Below, piece by piece: positions 8,566 through 16,228 of a stretch of 33,408 bases of DNA (positions are counted from its first letter, which is position 1; every line of letters starts with the position of its first letter). The position numbers were made by a program, and so were the translations under genes. A model generated the notes under the pieces. That model ran no database searches and was not told the origin of the DNA. It saw only the letters and a list, made by a program, of their open reading frames with translations. This DNA is from Verrucomicrobiota bacterium (GTDB taxonomy: Bacteria > Verrucomicrobiota > Verrucomicrobiia > Limisphaerales > VHDF01), in contig VHDF01000047.1 in the NCBI GenBank assembly GCA_016871495.1, positions 1-33,408 of the forward strand, given 5' to 3'.

Positions 8566-9491
8566 CGGAGAAGAGCGCCGAAGCGAAGTCCGCGCGTGCT
8601 CGGACGGAGTTCCGTCACCTCGAAGGCGTCGAGAACGGCGAGCATGATGGCGGCCCCGAAGAGGATGACGTCGGCGCGATTCGGCGGGAGTCCAGGCAGG
8701 AGGCGCCGTTCGGCGAGCGAGAGCTGCCAGAGCGACGCGCAACGGGAGCGAAGGGCGGAACGCGTCAGAACACATTGCTCGATCCGATCGCGATCGAAGG
8801 ACTCCAGGGAAAGCTCGAGGCACGCGAGCAGCGCCGCGGTGCCACCCGTGGCGATCCAAGGGCAGGGGCCGGAGATCGAGTCGAGTTGCGGGCGCAGCGA
8901 GGGGGCGACCTGCTTTTGCAGAAAGTGATGGAGTTGCTCCTGGCAGGCATGGAGTTCGCCGTGCGCGGGGGGATCCGAGACCACGGCGGATTCCATGGTG
9001 CGAACCGTTCCAAGCGGGAAGCTTTGCCGGTATGGGATCGATTCGGGGATGCCGAGAATGAATTCAGTGCTTCCGCCGCCGACATCGAGGATCAATCGCC
9101 GGTCAGGCAGGATGGCCGGGGAAGTGCCCACGCCCAGGAACGCCAGATCCGCCTCTTCTTCTCCGGAAAGAATTTGAACGGGGCGGCCGGTCGCCTGAAG
9201 GACCGCTTCGAGCAGGAGCTCGGGATTAAGAGCCTCCCGCACGGCGCTGGTGGCGACAAGAATGACCTCTTCGGCGTGGTGTTCGCGGGCGAGTCGGAAG
9301 AAGTCGCGGCAAGTCTGGGCGGTTGCGGCCACCGGCTCCGTTTGGAGCAGGCGATGGGTGTAGAATCCGCGGCCGAGACGCGTTTGGATTCCGCGTTCGA
9401 GGACGGGGGTGAGGCGGGAGTGAGCGCGGTCCAAGTCCGCGACGAGGAGTTTGACGGAATTGGTTCCGATGTCGATGACGGCGCGGCGCAT
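8562..9491 (-). CDS. ppx: Exopolyphosphatase/guanosine pentaphosphatase, short form
   Basis: 309 residues from the ATG at 9491 (MRRAVIDIGTNS); the frame is open further upstream but without homologous sequence. The actin-like ATPase-fold signatures are present: phosphate 1 motif DIGTNS (residues 7-12), LVATSAVREA, the catalytic-glutamate stretch SGEEEADLAF, phosphate 2 motif LDVGGGSTEF, and a C-terminal RADVILFGA. The length equals the two-domain core of the family and lacks the HD domain of long Ppx/GppA proteins, which is encoded as a separate gene immediately downstream. It probably hydrolyses polyphosphate and/or pppGpp in the cytosol; sequence alone cannot separate these. It lies 49 bases after the ROK gene. 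Confidence 0.93.
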   Translation of the reverse strand: MRRAVIDIGTNSVKLLVADLDRAHSRLTPVLERGIQTRLGRGFYTHRLLQTEPVAATAQTCRDFFRLAREHHAEEVILVATSAVREALNPELLLEAVLQATGRPVQILSGEEEADLAFLGVGTSPAILPDRRLILDVGGGSTEFILGIPESIPYRQSFPLGTVRTMESAVVSDPPAHGELHACQEQLHHFLQKQVAPSLRPQLDSISGPCPWIATGGTAALLACLELSLESFDRDRIEQCVLTRSALRSRCASLWQLSLAERRLLPGLPPNRADVILFGAAIMLAVLDAFEVTELRPSTRGLRFGALLR

Positions 9492-9540
9492 GAGCCAGTC
9501 GAGGGGGTCGGGAAAGAGGAAGCGACCTTGAGGCGGCTGA

Positions 9541-10524
9541 TTAGCGCGTGCGTTGCCGGGCCAGGACGGCACCGCCGGTGATTCCGGCGCCGTCGCCCAG
9601 GCTGGAGGCTTCGATGGCGATGCCCTTGCAGGTGCCAGGCATGGCATAGTCTTTGGCCGTTTCGACGATGATGGCCATCATTTCGTCCGCGAGTTGTTCG
9701 ATGACGCCTCCGCCGAGGACCACGACTTCGGGATTGAGCAGGTTGATGATATTGGCGACGGCGATGCCGATGTATTCAGCCGCCTCTTCGATGACTTTCT
9801 GGACGAAGGTGTCGCCGCGTTTGAGGGCTTTGCGAAGATCGCCGCTGCGGAGGTCTTCGAGGTCGGCGCCGAGCAATTCCGTGAGCACGGTTTTCTGCCC
9901 GCCTTTGACGGCGGCTTGGATGCGACGGAAGATGGCGGACCGGCTGGCCAGGGCCTCGAAACATCCTTTGCTGCCGCAACCACATTTGGGTCCGCCCACC
10001 TCCAGCACCATGTGGCCGATTTCGCCGGCGGTGCGGTTGAACCCCGAGTAGAGTTTGCCGTCGAGAATCCAGCCTGCGCCGATGCCGGTTCCGATGAAGA
10101 TGCCGAAAAGGTTCTTGGCCTTGCCTCCGTATTCGGCCTCGCTGACGCCGAGAGTGCAGATATTGCAATCGTTCTCGAGGAAAACGGGGATTTGCAGGCG
10201 CTTTTCGAGCAGCTTGGCCAAGGGGAGCTTTTCCCAGCCGAGATTGGGGGCGAAAAGGACTTCGCCTTCCTCGGGATCGACCGCACCCGGAGCTCCCAGG
10301 CCGATGCCGCGAATGTTCTTCTTTTGAAGATCGCACTCGTCGATGACGTCTTCCACGCACTTGGCGATTCGACTGATGACTTCTTCAGGGCCGCGTTCGG
10401 CCTTGGTGCTGAGCTTGGAGCGCCCCAGGCACTTGAGCTGAGGTTGGAACACGCCCGCCAGGATTTTGGTCCCGCCCAGATCGACACCGACGAAATAGTC
10501 TCCTTTGGGATTAGGGTCGGCCAT
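9541..10524 (-). CDS. ROK-family glucokinase
   Basis: 327 residues. The ATP-binding DLGGTK is at residues 15-20, the catalytic ENDCN has Asp119, and GTGIGAGWI follows. The ROK zinc site is complete: H171 in GEIGHMVLEVGG plus C181, C183 and C188 (KCGCGSKGCFEA). A second phosphate motif is near the C-terminus (NPEVVVLGGGV). ROK kinases phosphorylate glucose or related hexoses in the cytosol. There is no N-terminal helix-turn-helix, so it is a kinase and not a ROK repressor. Glucose is the default substrate by family resemblance; N-acetylmannosamine or fructose cannot be excluded. It starts 12 bases after the first thymidylate-kinase-like gene. Confidence 0.93.
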   Translation of the reverse strand: MADPNPKGDYFVGVDLGGTKILAGVFQPQLKCLGRSKLSTKAERGPEEVISRIAKCVEDVIDECDLQKKNIRGIGLGAPGAVDPEEGEVLFAPNLGWEKLPLAKLLEKRLQIPVFLENDCNICTLGVSEAEYGGKAKNLFGIFIGTGIGAGWILDGKLYSGFNRTAGEIGHMVLEVGGPKCGCGSKGCFEALASRSAIFRRIQAAVKGGQKTVLTELLGADLEDLRSGDLRKALKRGDTFVQKVIEEAAEYIGIAVANIINLLNPEVVVLGGGVIEQLADEMMAIIVETAKDYAMPGTCKGIAIEASSLGDGAGITGGAVLARQRTR

Positions 10525-10536
10525 GGAGGTGGGAGT

Positions 10537-11304
10537 TCAGGCGGCAAGGACGTCCTGGATACGAGAGCGCAATTCAACACTGATCTCTTCCGAACCTCGA
10601 TGACCATCGATCATGGTAAATCCGTAGAGCGCCTGGAGTCGCTTGAACTGGTCGCGCATCAAGCCCTGGTATTTCAAGAAACTATCGAACATGTCGGTCG
10701 CCAGCCCGAGGTCCATGCCGCTTTCCCAATAAGTGAGGGCGTGATTCTTGGCGAAATTGCGCTGGACGAGTTCCTCGGGAGAGACGTTCAGGTAAAAGAT
10801 TGCGTCAGGCGCGAGGGCCATGCCGTAGAGGTTCTTGAGCCAGGCTTCATCCATGCCCCGGACGAGGTCCCGCGCCATCAGGGTATAGATGTATCGGTCG
10901 GCCAGGACAACAAAGCCCGCCCGGAGGGAAGGGAGGATGACGTTCTCGAGCTGGTCTGCAAAATCGGTCGCGTAGAACAAGCTCATGGTGGTATGGCTGA
11001 GGATGTTCCCGTTCTGAGCTTGTTGCAGTTCCTCACTGACCAACGTGGATCGTTTGAGGCCGACCTGGACGGTGGCATGGCCGCAGCCTTCGAGCCAATC
11101 CACGAGGCGGGAGATCTGGGTGGATCGTCCGGATCCGTCGGCGCCTTCCACGACCACCAATTTCCCGACGAGTTCCTCCAAGTTGACCCCGGGGATGCCC
11201 TGGCCGAAAAACCGTTTGCGACTGGGGCGGGGAATGAGCACCTCGGCGGCCGGGCGCGAGGCCTTGCTCGAGACTTTGCGCGGGGCGGGGTTGGGGCGGG
11301 GCAT
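10537..11304 (-). CDS. Thymidylate kinase-like P-loop protein, divergent paralogue
   Basis: 255 residues. The first ~45 residues are basic, Pro-rich and unlike the family. Then comes a dTMP-kinase fold: P-loop GADGSGRST (residues 54-62), a DRYIYT motif matching the DR[YF] of the family, and a long lid/C-terminal region. The P-loop Lys of GxxGxGKST is replaced by Arg, which is unusual for an active nucleoside monophosphate kinase. It is clearly related to its neighbour at 11323-12015: both share the ATDFAD, VLADRYI/VLCDRYI, ARDVVRG-like and YFESGMDL/YWESGMDL stretches, which points to an old tandem duplication. It may have altered activity or act together with the neighbour. An internal start would remove the N-terminal extension. 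Confidence 0.88.
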   Translation of the reverse strand: MPRPNPAPRKVSSKASRPAAEVLIPRPSRKRFFGQGIPGVNLEELVGKLVVVEGADGSGRSTQISRLVDWLEGCGHATVQVGLKRSTLVSEELQQAQNGNILSHTTMSLFYATDFADQLENVILPSLRAGFVVLADRYIYTLMARDLVRGMDEAWLKNLYGMALAPDAIFYLNVSPEELVQRNFAKNHALTYWESGMDLGLATDMFDSFLKYQGLMRDQFKRLQALYGFTMIDGHRGSEEISVELRSRIQDVLAA

Positions 11305-11322
11305 AGGCGAGCGGGCGATCGA

Positions 11323-12015
11323 TTATCGGCGGAAAGAGTCGAGGTCCAGGCGGTCGGAGACGAGCTTGCGCGCCAAGGCCTGCTGGGGTTCGACGGCTTG
11401 GTTGGCATCGATGATGTGAAAGCCGAATTCGGTGCTCATGGCGAGGTACTGTTCGAGCAGGCGCCCCTGAAAAATCCGAAAACTTTCGTAGGGATCCTGG
11501 GACAGGCGCAAGTCCATGCCCGCCTCGAAATATTTGAGTTCGGGGCGACCGTCCAAGATACGGCGGAGGGAGACGTTCAAATTGGCTTTGAAGAGAAAGA
11601 CGATGTCGGGCAACGCGGCGAAGCTATAGAGCTCACGCACCCAACCGGGCTCGCAGCCGCGGACGACATCGCGGGCGAACGCCGTAAAAATGTAGCGGTC
11701 GCACAGAACCAAGTAACCGGCCCGGAGGAGCGGAACGACTTGCCGGTCGTAACGGTCGGCAAAGTCGGTGGCATGGATGAGGCTGAACGTGGTCGGGGTC
11801 AGCAGCTCTCGCTTCTTGCCTTTGCTCGTCGCGCTCTTGACCAAGATCGACGAGTTCCACGCCGTGAAGAATACTTTGAGGCCGCGCTGTTCAAACCAGC
11901 GTTTGAGCAGGTGGATTTGGGTGGACTTGCCGGAACCGTCGATGCCCTCGACGGCGATCAACCGGCCAGGAAAACCCAACTGGGCAAACGTCTTCATCCG
12001 ATCCGATGGAGGCAT
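11323..12015 (-). CDS. tmk: Thymidylate kinase
   Basis: 230 residues from the ATG at 12015. The frame is open to a TTG at 12114 that overlaps the upstream stop as TTGA, which would add 33 unconserved residues. The P-loop is an intact GIDGSGKST (residues 24-32), followed by DRYIFTAFARD and a C-terminal helix set. Thymidylate kinase phosphorylates dTMP to dTDP in the cytosol. Compared with its tandem neighbour at 10537-11304 this copy keeps the catalytic P-loop Lys, so it is the better candidate for the housekeeping enzyme. Family members are usually 205-215 residues, so the length fits. The gene lies 95 bases (or, with the TTG start, minus 4) after the M50 protease gene. Confidence 0.87.
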   Translation of the reverse strand: MPPSDRMKTFAQLGFPGRLIAVEGIDGSGKSTQIHLLKRWFEQRGLKVFFTAWNSSILVKSATSKGKKRELLTPTTFSLIHATDFADRYDRQVVPLLRAGYLVLCDRYIFTAFARDVVRGCEPGWVRELYSFAALPDIVFLFKANLNVSLRRILDGRPELKYFEAGMDLRLSQDPYESFRIFQGRLLEQYLAMSTEFGFHIIDANQAVEPQQALARKLVSDRLDLDSFRR

Positions 12016-12110
12016 GTTCAGAGCGTCCACCACCGCCACACGAGACGGAGTCGGCGGACGCGTCCAAGGTTCGAGGAGCGGTGTGGGAAAGACAATGCTT
12101 TTGTCGCGAT

Positions 12111-12767
12111 TCAACCTCCGCGGAGACCGGCGAGAGCGGCCATCAGCGCCATGGAGACATGCACGACGAAGGCAATGAAGTTTCGGATCCAGGGAATTTG
12201 CATGACGACAATGATGATGAAGAATCCGTATTGGCTGAAGCGCAGGAAGGTTTCATCACTCATGCGAATCGCATTGCGAAGCAAGTGGGATCCATCGAGC
12301 GGAGGGACGGGAAGCAGGTTAAAAAAGCAGAGGAGGGTGCTCAGGTAGGCCATGTCCATCAGAACACTGAAGGCTTTGGGGGAACCGGCGATTTGGCTGC
12401 CTTTGGCCAGCAGCACGAGCAGGAAGGCGAGCACAAGATTCATGGCGGGCCCCGCGGCCGTGACCAGCGAGTCATGCCAGCGGGGGTTGGAAAAGGCGCT
12501 TCGATCGACGGGCACGGGCTTCGCCCATCCAAAAAAGAAGCCGACTCCGCCAGCCGAAGCGCTCAGTGCGATGGCGATCAAGGGTATGATCACGGTTCCC
12601 AGCGGATCGATATGAACCACGGGGTTGAGGGAAATACGCCCGAGATCGCGGGCCGTTCGATCACCCAGTTTCCAGGCTGTCCACGCATGCGCGAATTCAT
12701 GAAAGGTCAGCAGGATGACAAAGTAGATGTAGTGGAGTAATCCGTTGACCAGTGTGTGGGTTTCCAT
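12111..12767 (-). CDS. Site-2-type M50 membrane metalloprotease
   Basis: 218 residues and strongly hydrophobic, with about five or six membrane segments. The zinc motif HEFAH is near residue 23 (LTFHEFAHAWTAWKLGD) and the third-ligand motif is LLPVPPLDGSHLL near residue 155. GDRTARDLGRISLNP is typical of the short M50 (SpoIVFB/S2P-like, Rip-type) proteins common in bacteria. These cleave substrates within the membrane. There is no PDZ domain. The substrate is unknown; the next genes are two thymidylate kinase homologues, which gives no clue. It appears to be the first gene of the leftward run down to the HD gene. Confidence 0.93.
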   Translation of the reverse strand: METHTLVNGLLHYIYFVILLTFHEFAHAWTAWKLGDRTARDLGRISLNPVVHIDPLGTVIIPLIAIALSASAGGVGFFFGWAKPVPVDRSAFSNPRWHDSLVTAAGPAMNLVLAFLLVLLAKGSQIAGSPKAFSVLMDMAYLSTLLCFFNLLPVPPLDGSHLLRNAIRMSDETFLRFSQYGFFIIIVVMQIPWIRNFIAFVVHVSMALMAALAGLRGG

Positions 12768-12862
12768 GGGCGCGGACGGTACCCCGCACGACCCGCGGAC
12801 GGTAAAGCCAAAAGTGGCGAATGCTTAGGGGGCCGGTGCCTCCCGATGTTGCCGGTGATGCA

Positions 12863-12947
12863 GGTAGGGCGCGTCCGTCCCGGCGCGCCGCCGGAGCATG
12901 ATGTTTTGCATCCCGTGGGCGGCGGGCTGGGACAGGCCCGCCCTACC
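12863..12947. repeat. Palindromic repeat, second copy of the GGTAGGGCG family
   Basis: Left arm GGTAGGGCGCGTCCGTCC continuing to 12890, right arm 12920-12947 ending GGCCCGCCCTACC; the arms pair over about 28 bases with a few mismatches around a loop of about 30. The outer nine bases equal those of the element at 853-929 while the inner arms differ. It lies in the 315-base gap (12768-13082) between the M50 protease gene and the 3' end of the HUMPS gene. I see no other feature in that gap; the M50 promoter must lie in its left part. Confidence 0.75.
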
Positions 12948-13082
12948 AACAACCTCTGGATGCACCCCCTATGGAGGCGGATCCGCCAGGGGATTGCGAA
13001 TGCGAGGGTCGGGAAAGTGATGGAGACTTGCCCGCCGCCAGCGCCGGGGTGCGAGGCTTCGGGGCAACTGCCGTGTCCCAGG

Positions 13083-13760
13083 TTAACGAGAGGGGCGTGG
13101 GCGATAGGCGGATTTGACCTGAACCACATAGTCCCGCAGGGCGGCTTCAAAATCAGGCAAGTCGAAGAGCGGATGCCCAATCGCCACGAGCTGGGCACCC
13201 ATGGAAGCGGCCTTGCATGCATCGGCGGGGCCAAAAGTCCCGATTCCCACGGGGACAGGAACCACTTCCAAGACTCCTTCGAGCCATTGGGTGCCGTCTC
13301 GTGAAGGATCTCGCCGCCATTGATCGGCGGCATAGTGCAGATAAATCCAATCGACACCCCAGCTGGCGCAGGCCAGGGACCTGGCGATGGGATCCTTCAC
13401 GCCGATGGTATCCACGACCACCTTGATGCCCGTCGCGCGCCCTTCCTTCACCGCCGCGCGCACGGTTTCGTCCGCCGCATTGGCGCAGACGGTCATGTAG
13501 TGTCCCTTTTGTTTCTGGGTCAGGAGCACGTTCTTCCCCCCTGAATCCATCGTCTTGTAGTCCGCAAGAATCGGAAAACTTGGAAAGGCCTCGGCCAGAC
13601 CAAGGATCGCGCGGGCGCCTTCGGCCACGATCAAGGGAGTTCCGGCTTCGAGGATGTCCACACCGACGCGAGCGCCGATTTCGGCCATGCGAAGGGCTTG
13701 GTCGAGGGTGGGAAAATCAAGAGCCAACTGGACCAGAGGATAGGTGGGATCGGAGGGCAT
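13083..13760 (-). CDS. HUMPS / OMP-decarboxylase superfamily protein (hexulose-phosphate synthase-like)
   Basis: 225 residues forming a single TIM barrel. The superfamily signature DxKxxD is D67-K69-D72 (ILADYKTMDSGG), preceded by a strand with D15 (QLALDFPT) and by VDILEAGTPLI, the hallmark of 3-hexulose-6-phosphate synthase and 3-keto-gulonate-6-phosphate decarboxylase. The C-terminal phosphate-binding part is VPVGIGTFGPADACKAASMGAQLVAIGHPLF. The reaction is probably an aldol condensation or decarboxylation on a sugar phosphate; the exact substrate is not readable, and no isomerase (PHI) partner is adjacent. It follows the anti-sigma gene at a distance of about 136 bases. Confidence 0.85.
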   Translation of the reverse strand: MPSDPTYPLVQLALDFPTLDQALRMAEIGARVGVDILEAGTPLIVAEGARAILGLAEAFPSFPILADYKTMDSGGKNVLLTQKQKGHYMTVCANAADETVRAAVKEGRATGIKVVVDTIGVKDPIARSLACASWGVDWIYLHYAADQWRRDPSRDGTQWLEGVLEVVPVPVGIGTFGPADACKAASMGAQLVAIGHPLFDLPDFEAALRDYVVQVKSAYRPRPSR

Positions 13761-13775
13761 AGGGTTGTCGGGACC

Positions 13776-13946
13776 CTATAAAGAGGCTCCCAACTTCGCC
13801 AGACTTTCCTCCATGGTCTTATCCATGGCGGCGCCGCCGCCGGTCGACGGTCGCTGCGCGGAAGCGTGCCGGATCAGACGCTCGTGGATGCTCGCTTCAG
13901 AGGCATTTTGCGAGCGCGTCGCCGCTGGCGGTGGTGAGGGCCACAT
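13776..13946 (-). CDS. Possible small protein overlapping the anti-sigma gene
   Basis: A 56-residue frame from an ATG at 13946, overlapping the last 50 bases of the anti-sigma gene in another frame and ending TAG at 13776. Its second half (EASIHERLIRHASAQRPS, then MDKTMEESLAKLGASL) looks more like protein than random sequence, with an amphipathic end. A shorter version from the internal ATG would be 16 residues. I recognise no family. It could be a small regulator of the sigma/anti-sigma pair, the remnant of a longer C-terminus of the anti-sigma factor in a shifted frame, or chance. Confidence 0.25.
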   Translation of the reverse strand: MWPSPPPAATRSQNASEASIHERLIRHASAQRPSTGGGAAMDKTMEESLAKLGASL

Positions 13947-14646
13947 AAACCTTGCCGTCGCGGGACCAGGTGGAGGTGTTCCATTCGCCCACCCGGGCGG
14001 ACAAGGGGGCGGAGCCGGGATCGTCGAGGATCACGCTTCGATCGACGGCGAGCACATGGACGACCTGGCCGGTCGTGTCCGGGACGAAGCAAACCAGTGT
14101 GGCGGTGGCTCCATGCCAGGCGAAGCTCTTGCAACCATAGGTGCGGCTCGCCTCGAGGATGCTCGAGACTTGGAGTTTCAAGGCGGGTGACTTGGCCTCG
14201 AGCCAGGATTGAAGCTTGGAAAAATCCCGGTCGGCCAAGTCGAAGGTGCGATCCCACTTTTCATCCATGAAGCGGACCATGTCCTGGCGAAAGGCGGCGA
14301 AAGTTTGGGGACTGCGCGATGGGCGCGAGAGGAAGAACAGCCCGGCGCCCACAGCCAGAACGAGGAACGCGGCAGCCCACGCGAGAGCGAACCGCCGATG
14401 CCATGGCACCGGGATGCGGGACACGGCGTGCCCGGCGCGAATCCGCTCCACCAAGCCTTCGGGCATGGGAATGGATTGCAATTTGGAAGCGATGTCACGA
14501 TCGAACTGCTGCAGGGAATCGAACCAGCGGGCAAGTTCGGGGTTGGTTTCGAGTTCACGACGCGCCTCGGCCAGTTTAGGGTCGGACTCGGTCGACTCGT
14601 TGGAGCGGGAGGCGTTGAGGATAAATTTGGCTTCGTCGATGTTCAT
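13897..14646 (-). CDS. Anti-sigma factor-like single-pass membrane protein
   Basis: 249 residues. A cytosolic N-terminal part (MNIDEAKFILNASR, then acidic helices) is followed by one membrane segment at about residues 85-106 (FALAWAAAFLVLAVGAGLFFL) and an extracytoplasmic domain of about 140 residues containing two Cys (TYGCKSF, LVCFVPD). This is the architecture of membrane anti-sigma factors paired with ECF sigma factors. The zinc motif HxxxCxxC is absent. The start is two bases after the sigma factor stop, as expected for a co-translated pair. The function rests on position and topology rather than on a specific motif. Confidence 0.78.
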   Translation of the reverse strand: MNIDEAKFILNASRSNESTESDPKLAEARRELETNPELARWFDSLQQFDRDIASKLQSIPMPEGLVERIRAGHAVSRIPVPWHRRFALAWAAAFLVLAVGAGLFFLSRPSRSPQTFAAFRQDMVRFMDEKWDRTFDLADRDFSKLQSWLEAKSPALKLQVSSILEASRTYGCKSFAWHGATATLVCFVPDTTGQVVHVLAVDRSVILDDPGSAPLSARVGEWNTSTWSRDGKVYVALTTASGDALAKCL

Positions 14647-14648
14647 GG

Positions 14649-15192
14649 TCAGCCCTGCGCCCGGCGGGCGGATTGAGGCAATGGGACGATTTTGCAGTGG
14701 GCTGGGGATTCGACCAGCAATTGCCGGAGTTGGTCCTTTCCCCGTGAGAGACGGGACATCACGGTGCCGGTCGGCACGTCGAGGGCTTCCGCGATTTCGC
14801 GGTAGGAAAAATCCTCGAGGTAAAACATGGCCAAAGGAACGCGGTAATGTTCATCCACGCGTTGCAGGGCGGACATCACAGTTTGGGCATCCACGTGGTT
14901 GAACATGGAGGGTTCCCATCGGGGCAAGTTCGGCCTCGATCTGCTGGTTTTCGTGATAGCTGATTCGGGAACCCTGGCGCTCACGCCGAAGGAACTCGCG
15001 GTGAAGCGTGGTGAAAAGCCAGGACTTGACGCGCGAAAGATCGCGCAATTGATGTCCTTTTGAAGCCCAGAGGTAGCACGTCTCCTGCGTCAGATCCGCC
15101 GCCACAGACTCGTTGCGGGACAAACTCAAGGCGAAACGATAGAGCGAGGGGTAAAACCGCTCGATCGAAGTGACGTCCGCCGGAGTGTCCAT
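14649..15192 (-). CDS. ECF RNA polymerase sigma factor, interrupted by a one-base frameshift
   Basis: Region 2 is encoded from the ATG at 15192 (MDTPADVTSIERFYPSLYRF, DLTQETCYLW, KSWLFTTLHREFLRRER). Region 4 is encoded in the next frame down to the TGA at 14649-14651 (ALQRVDEHYRVPLAMFYLED, FSYREIAEALDVPTGTVMSR). The two halves join at a run of four G (four C on the coding strand) at 14921-14924: removing one base gives a continuous 180-residue ECF sigma factor, and the span is 544 = 3n+1 bases. Without correction, the N-terminal half runs on into unrelated residues. It may be a sequencing error, a recent inactivation or, less likely, programmed frameshifting. It pairs with the anti-sigma gene two bases downstream. 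Confidence 0.85.
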
Positions 15193-15250
15193 GCCTGGGT
15201 CAGAGGTCCCGGAGGCAGGCCTTATTCCAAAAAAACTGACGGAAAAGGCT

Positions 15251-15856
15251 TCAATCCGAGCCGAACGAAGTTGCCGACAAAGACTCTTTCGGAGCGTGGT
15301 GGGCGGCGTAATTCCAGAACGAACGGTCCATGGCGGCCACTTTGGGCCGAATCCAAGGGGCATGCCCGAACCAGATCGAGAGCGCTTGACTGGCCCGGTC
15401 AGGAGGAGTTTGGAGCACCGCGAATTGGTAGAGGGCGGAGACCAGACCGGAACGATCCGCGCCACCATCACAATGGATGAGGACAGGCTTGGGAACGTCC
15501 TGGAGCAGTTTCACCAGTTCGTCCATGCGCTCCCGCGACAGCTCATCACCGGACCCCATGCGCCAGTCGAAATGAGCCAGGCCGAGGCGGGACGCGGTTT
15601 GGATTTGATCTTGATACCATCGCTCGCCGGGGTTTCCGCCTCGCAGGTTGACGATGCTCCGGAACCCCCACCGCGATGAGGCGCGCTCGAGCTGGCCGGG
15701 ATCGAGCTGGCCTGACCGATACGCCAAGCCTTCCCGGATCACGTGGAGATTTCCGGTTTGGACGGCGTAAGCGGCATAGCCTCCCACAGCGGCAAGAAAG
15801 GCCAGGAGTAACGCCAAGGCCGCCTGTTTGCGGAAAAACCGGCGGATCAAGGCCAC
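15251..15856 (-). CDS. Membrane-anchored dual-specificity/tyrosine phosphatase
   Basis: 201 residues from a GTG at 15856. An N-terminal anchor (RRFFRKQAALALLLAFLAAVGGYAAYAV) precedes the typical lead-in REGLAYRSGQLDPGQLERA. The signature HCxxGxxRSG is H128-C129 to R135-S136, and D97 (FDWRMGSGDE) is a candidate general acid. Such enzymes hydrolyse phosphotyrosine, phosphoserine/threonine or small phosphates; with the anchor the catalytic domain is probably periplasmic. The frame stays open upstream, with ATGs at 16015 and 16099 that would add a Pro-rich N-terminus, so the start is uncertain. It is transcribed away from the proteasome operon and towards the sigma factor gene 58 bases downstream. 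Confidence 0.8.
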   Translation of the reverse strand: MALIRRFFRKQAALALLLAFLAAVGGYAAYAVQTGNLHVIREGLAYRSGQLDPGQLERASSRWGFRSIVNLRGGNPGERWYQDQIQTASRLGLAHFDWRMGSGDELSRERMDELVKLLQDVPKPVLIHCDGGADRSGLVSALYQFAVLQTPPDRASQALSIWFGHAPWIRPKVAAMDRSFWNYAAHHAPKESLSATSFGSD

Positions 15857-16228
15857 GCCCAGGAACCGAGATGGGCCGGAAGTCACGGGAGAGTCCGGCC
15901 GGGAAAGTCCCCGCCAGCCCGGGATCGGATCACGACGCGAGGACGCGGTGCCCGGAAGGGGGGAGTGGCCGCAAGGCAAAACCTCGGGATGACATTCTGG
16001 ATCCACGTTCTTCATCACGCGCAGGAAGGATAGCTGCGTCACGAGCTGAATGCCACGCGGAAGTTTGTGAAAAACGCTTGAAAACGAGGAAACACCCATG
16101 GGTTCACCGCCAAAGTGCCGCGGGAACAAACCGTGGCCGCCGTGATGAAAGATTGGGATCGCAATCCTTTCGATTCGAAATCCCGCGGGAGGTTTGCACT
16201 CTGTCCGCTTCGGCGTTAGGTTGGGGTC
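15857..16228. other. Divergent intergenic region, phosphatase / proteasome operon
   Basis: About 370 bases if the phosphatase starts at 15856 (about 210 if at 16015). Just before the ATPase gene it contains a 13-base palindrome TTTCGATTCGAAA (16168-16180) and the small inverted repeat GATTG...CAATC (16151-16166). It also contains TTGCAC (16194-16199) spaced 17 bases from TAGGTT (16217-16222), a weak sigma-70-like pair. If real, transcription would begin almost at the ATG. I see no small RNA or gene here. Confidence 0.35.

Noticed and set aside
9553-12348. A 931-codon open frame on the plus strand
   Set aside because: It is antisense to the ROK and two thymidylate kinase genes, whose motifs are clear; the frame is a high-GC shadow with no recognisable domain.
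15193-15250. GGAATA-like box before the sigma factor as an ECF autoregulatory promoter
   Set aside because: Only a partial -35-like match on the minus strand and no convincing -10; it cannot be supported from one copy.
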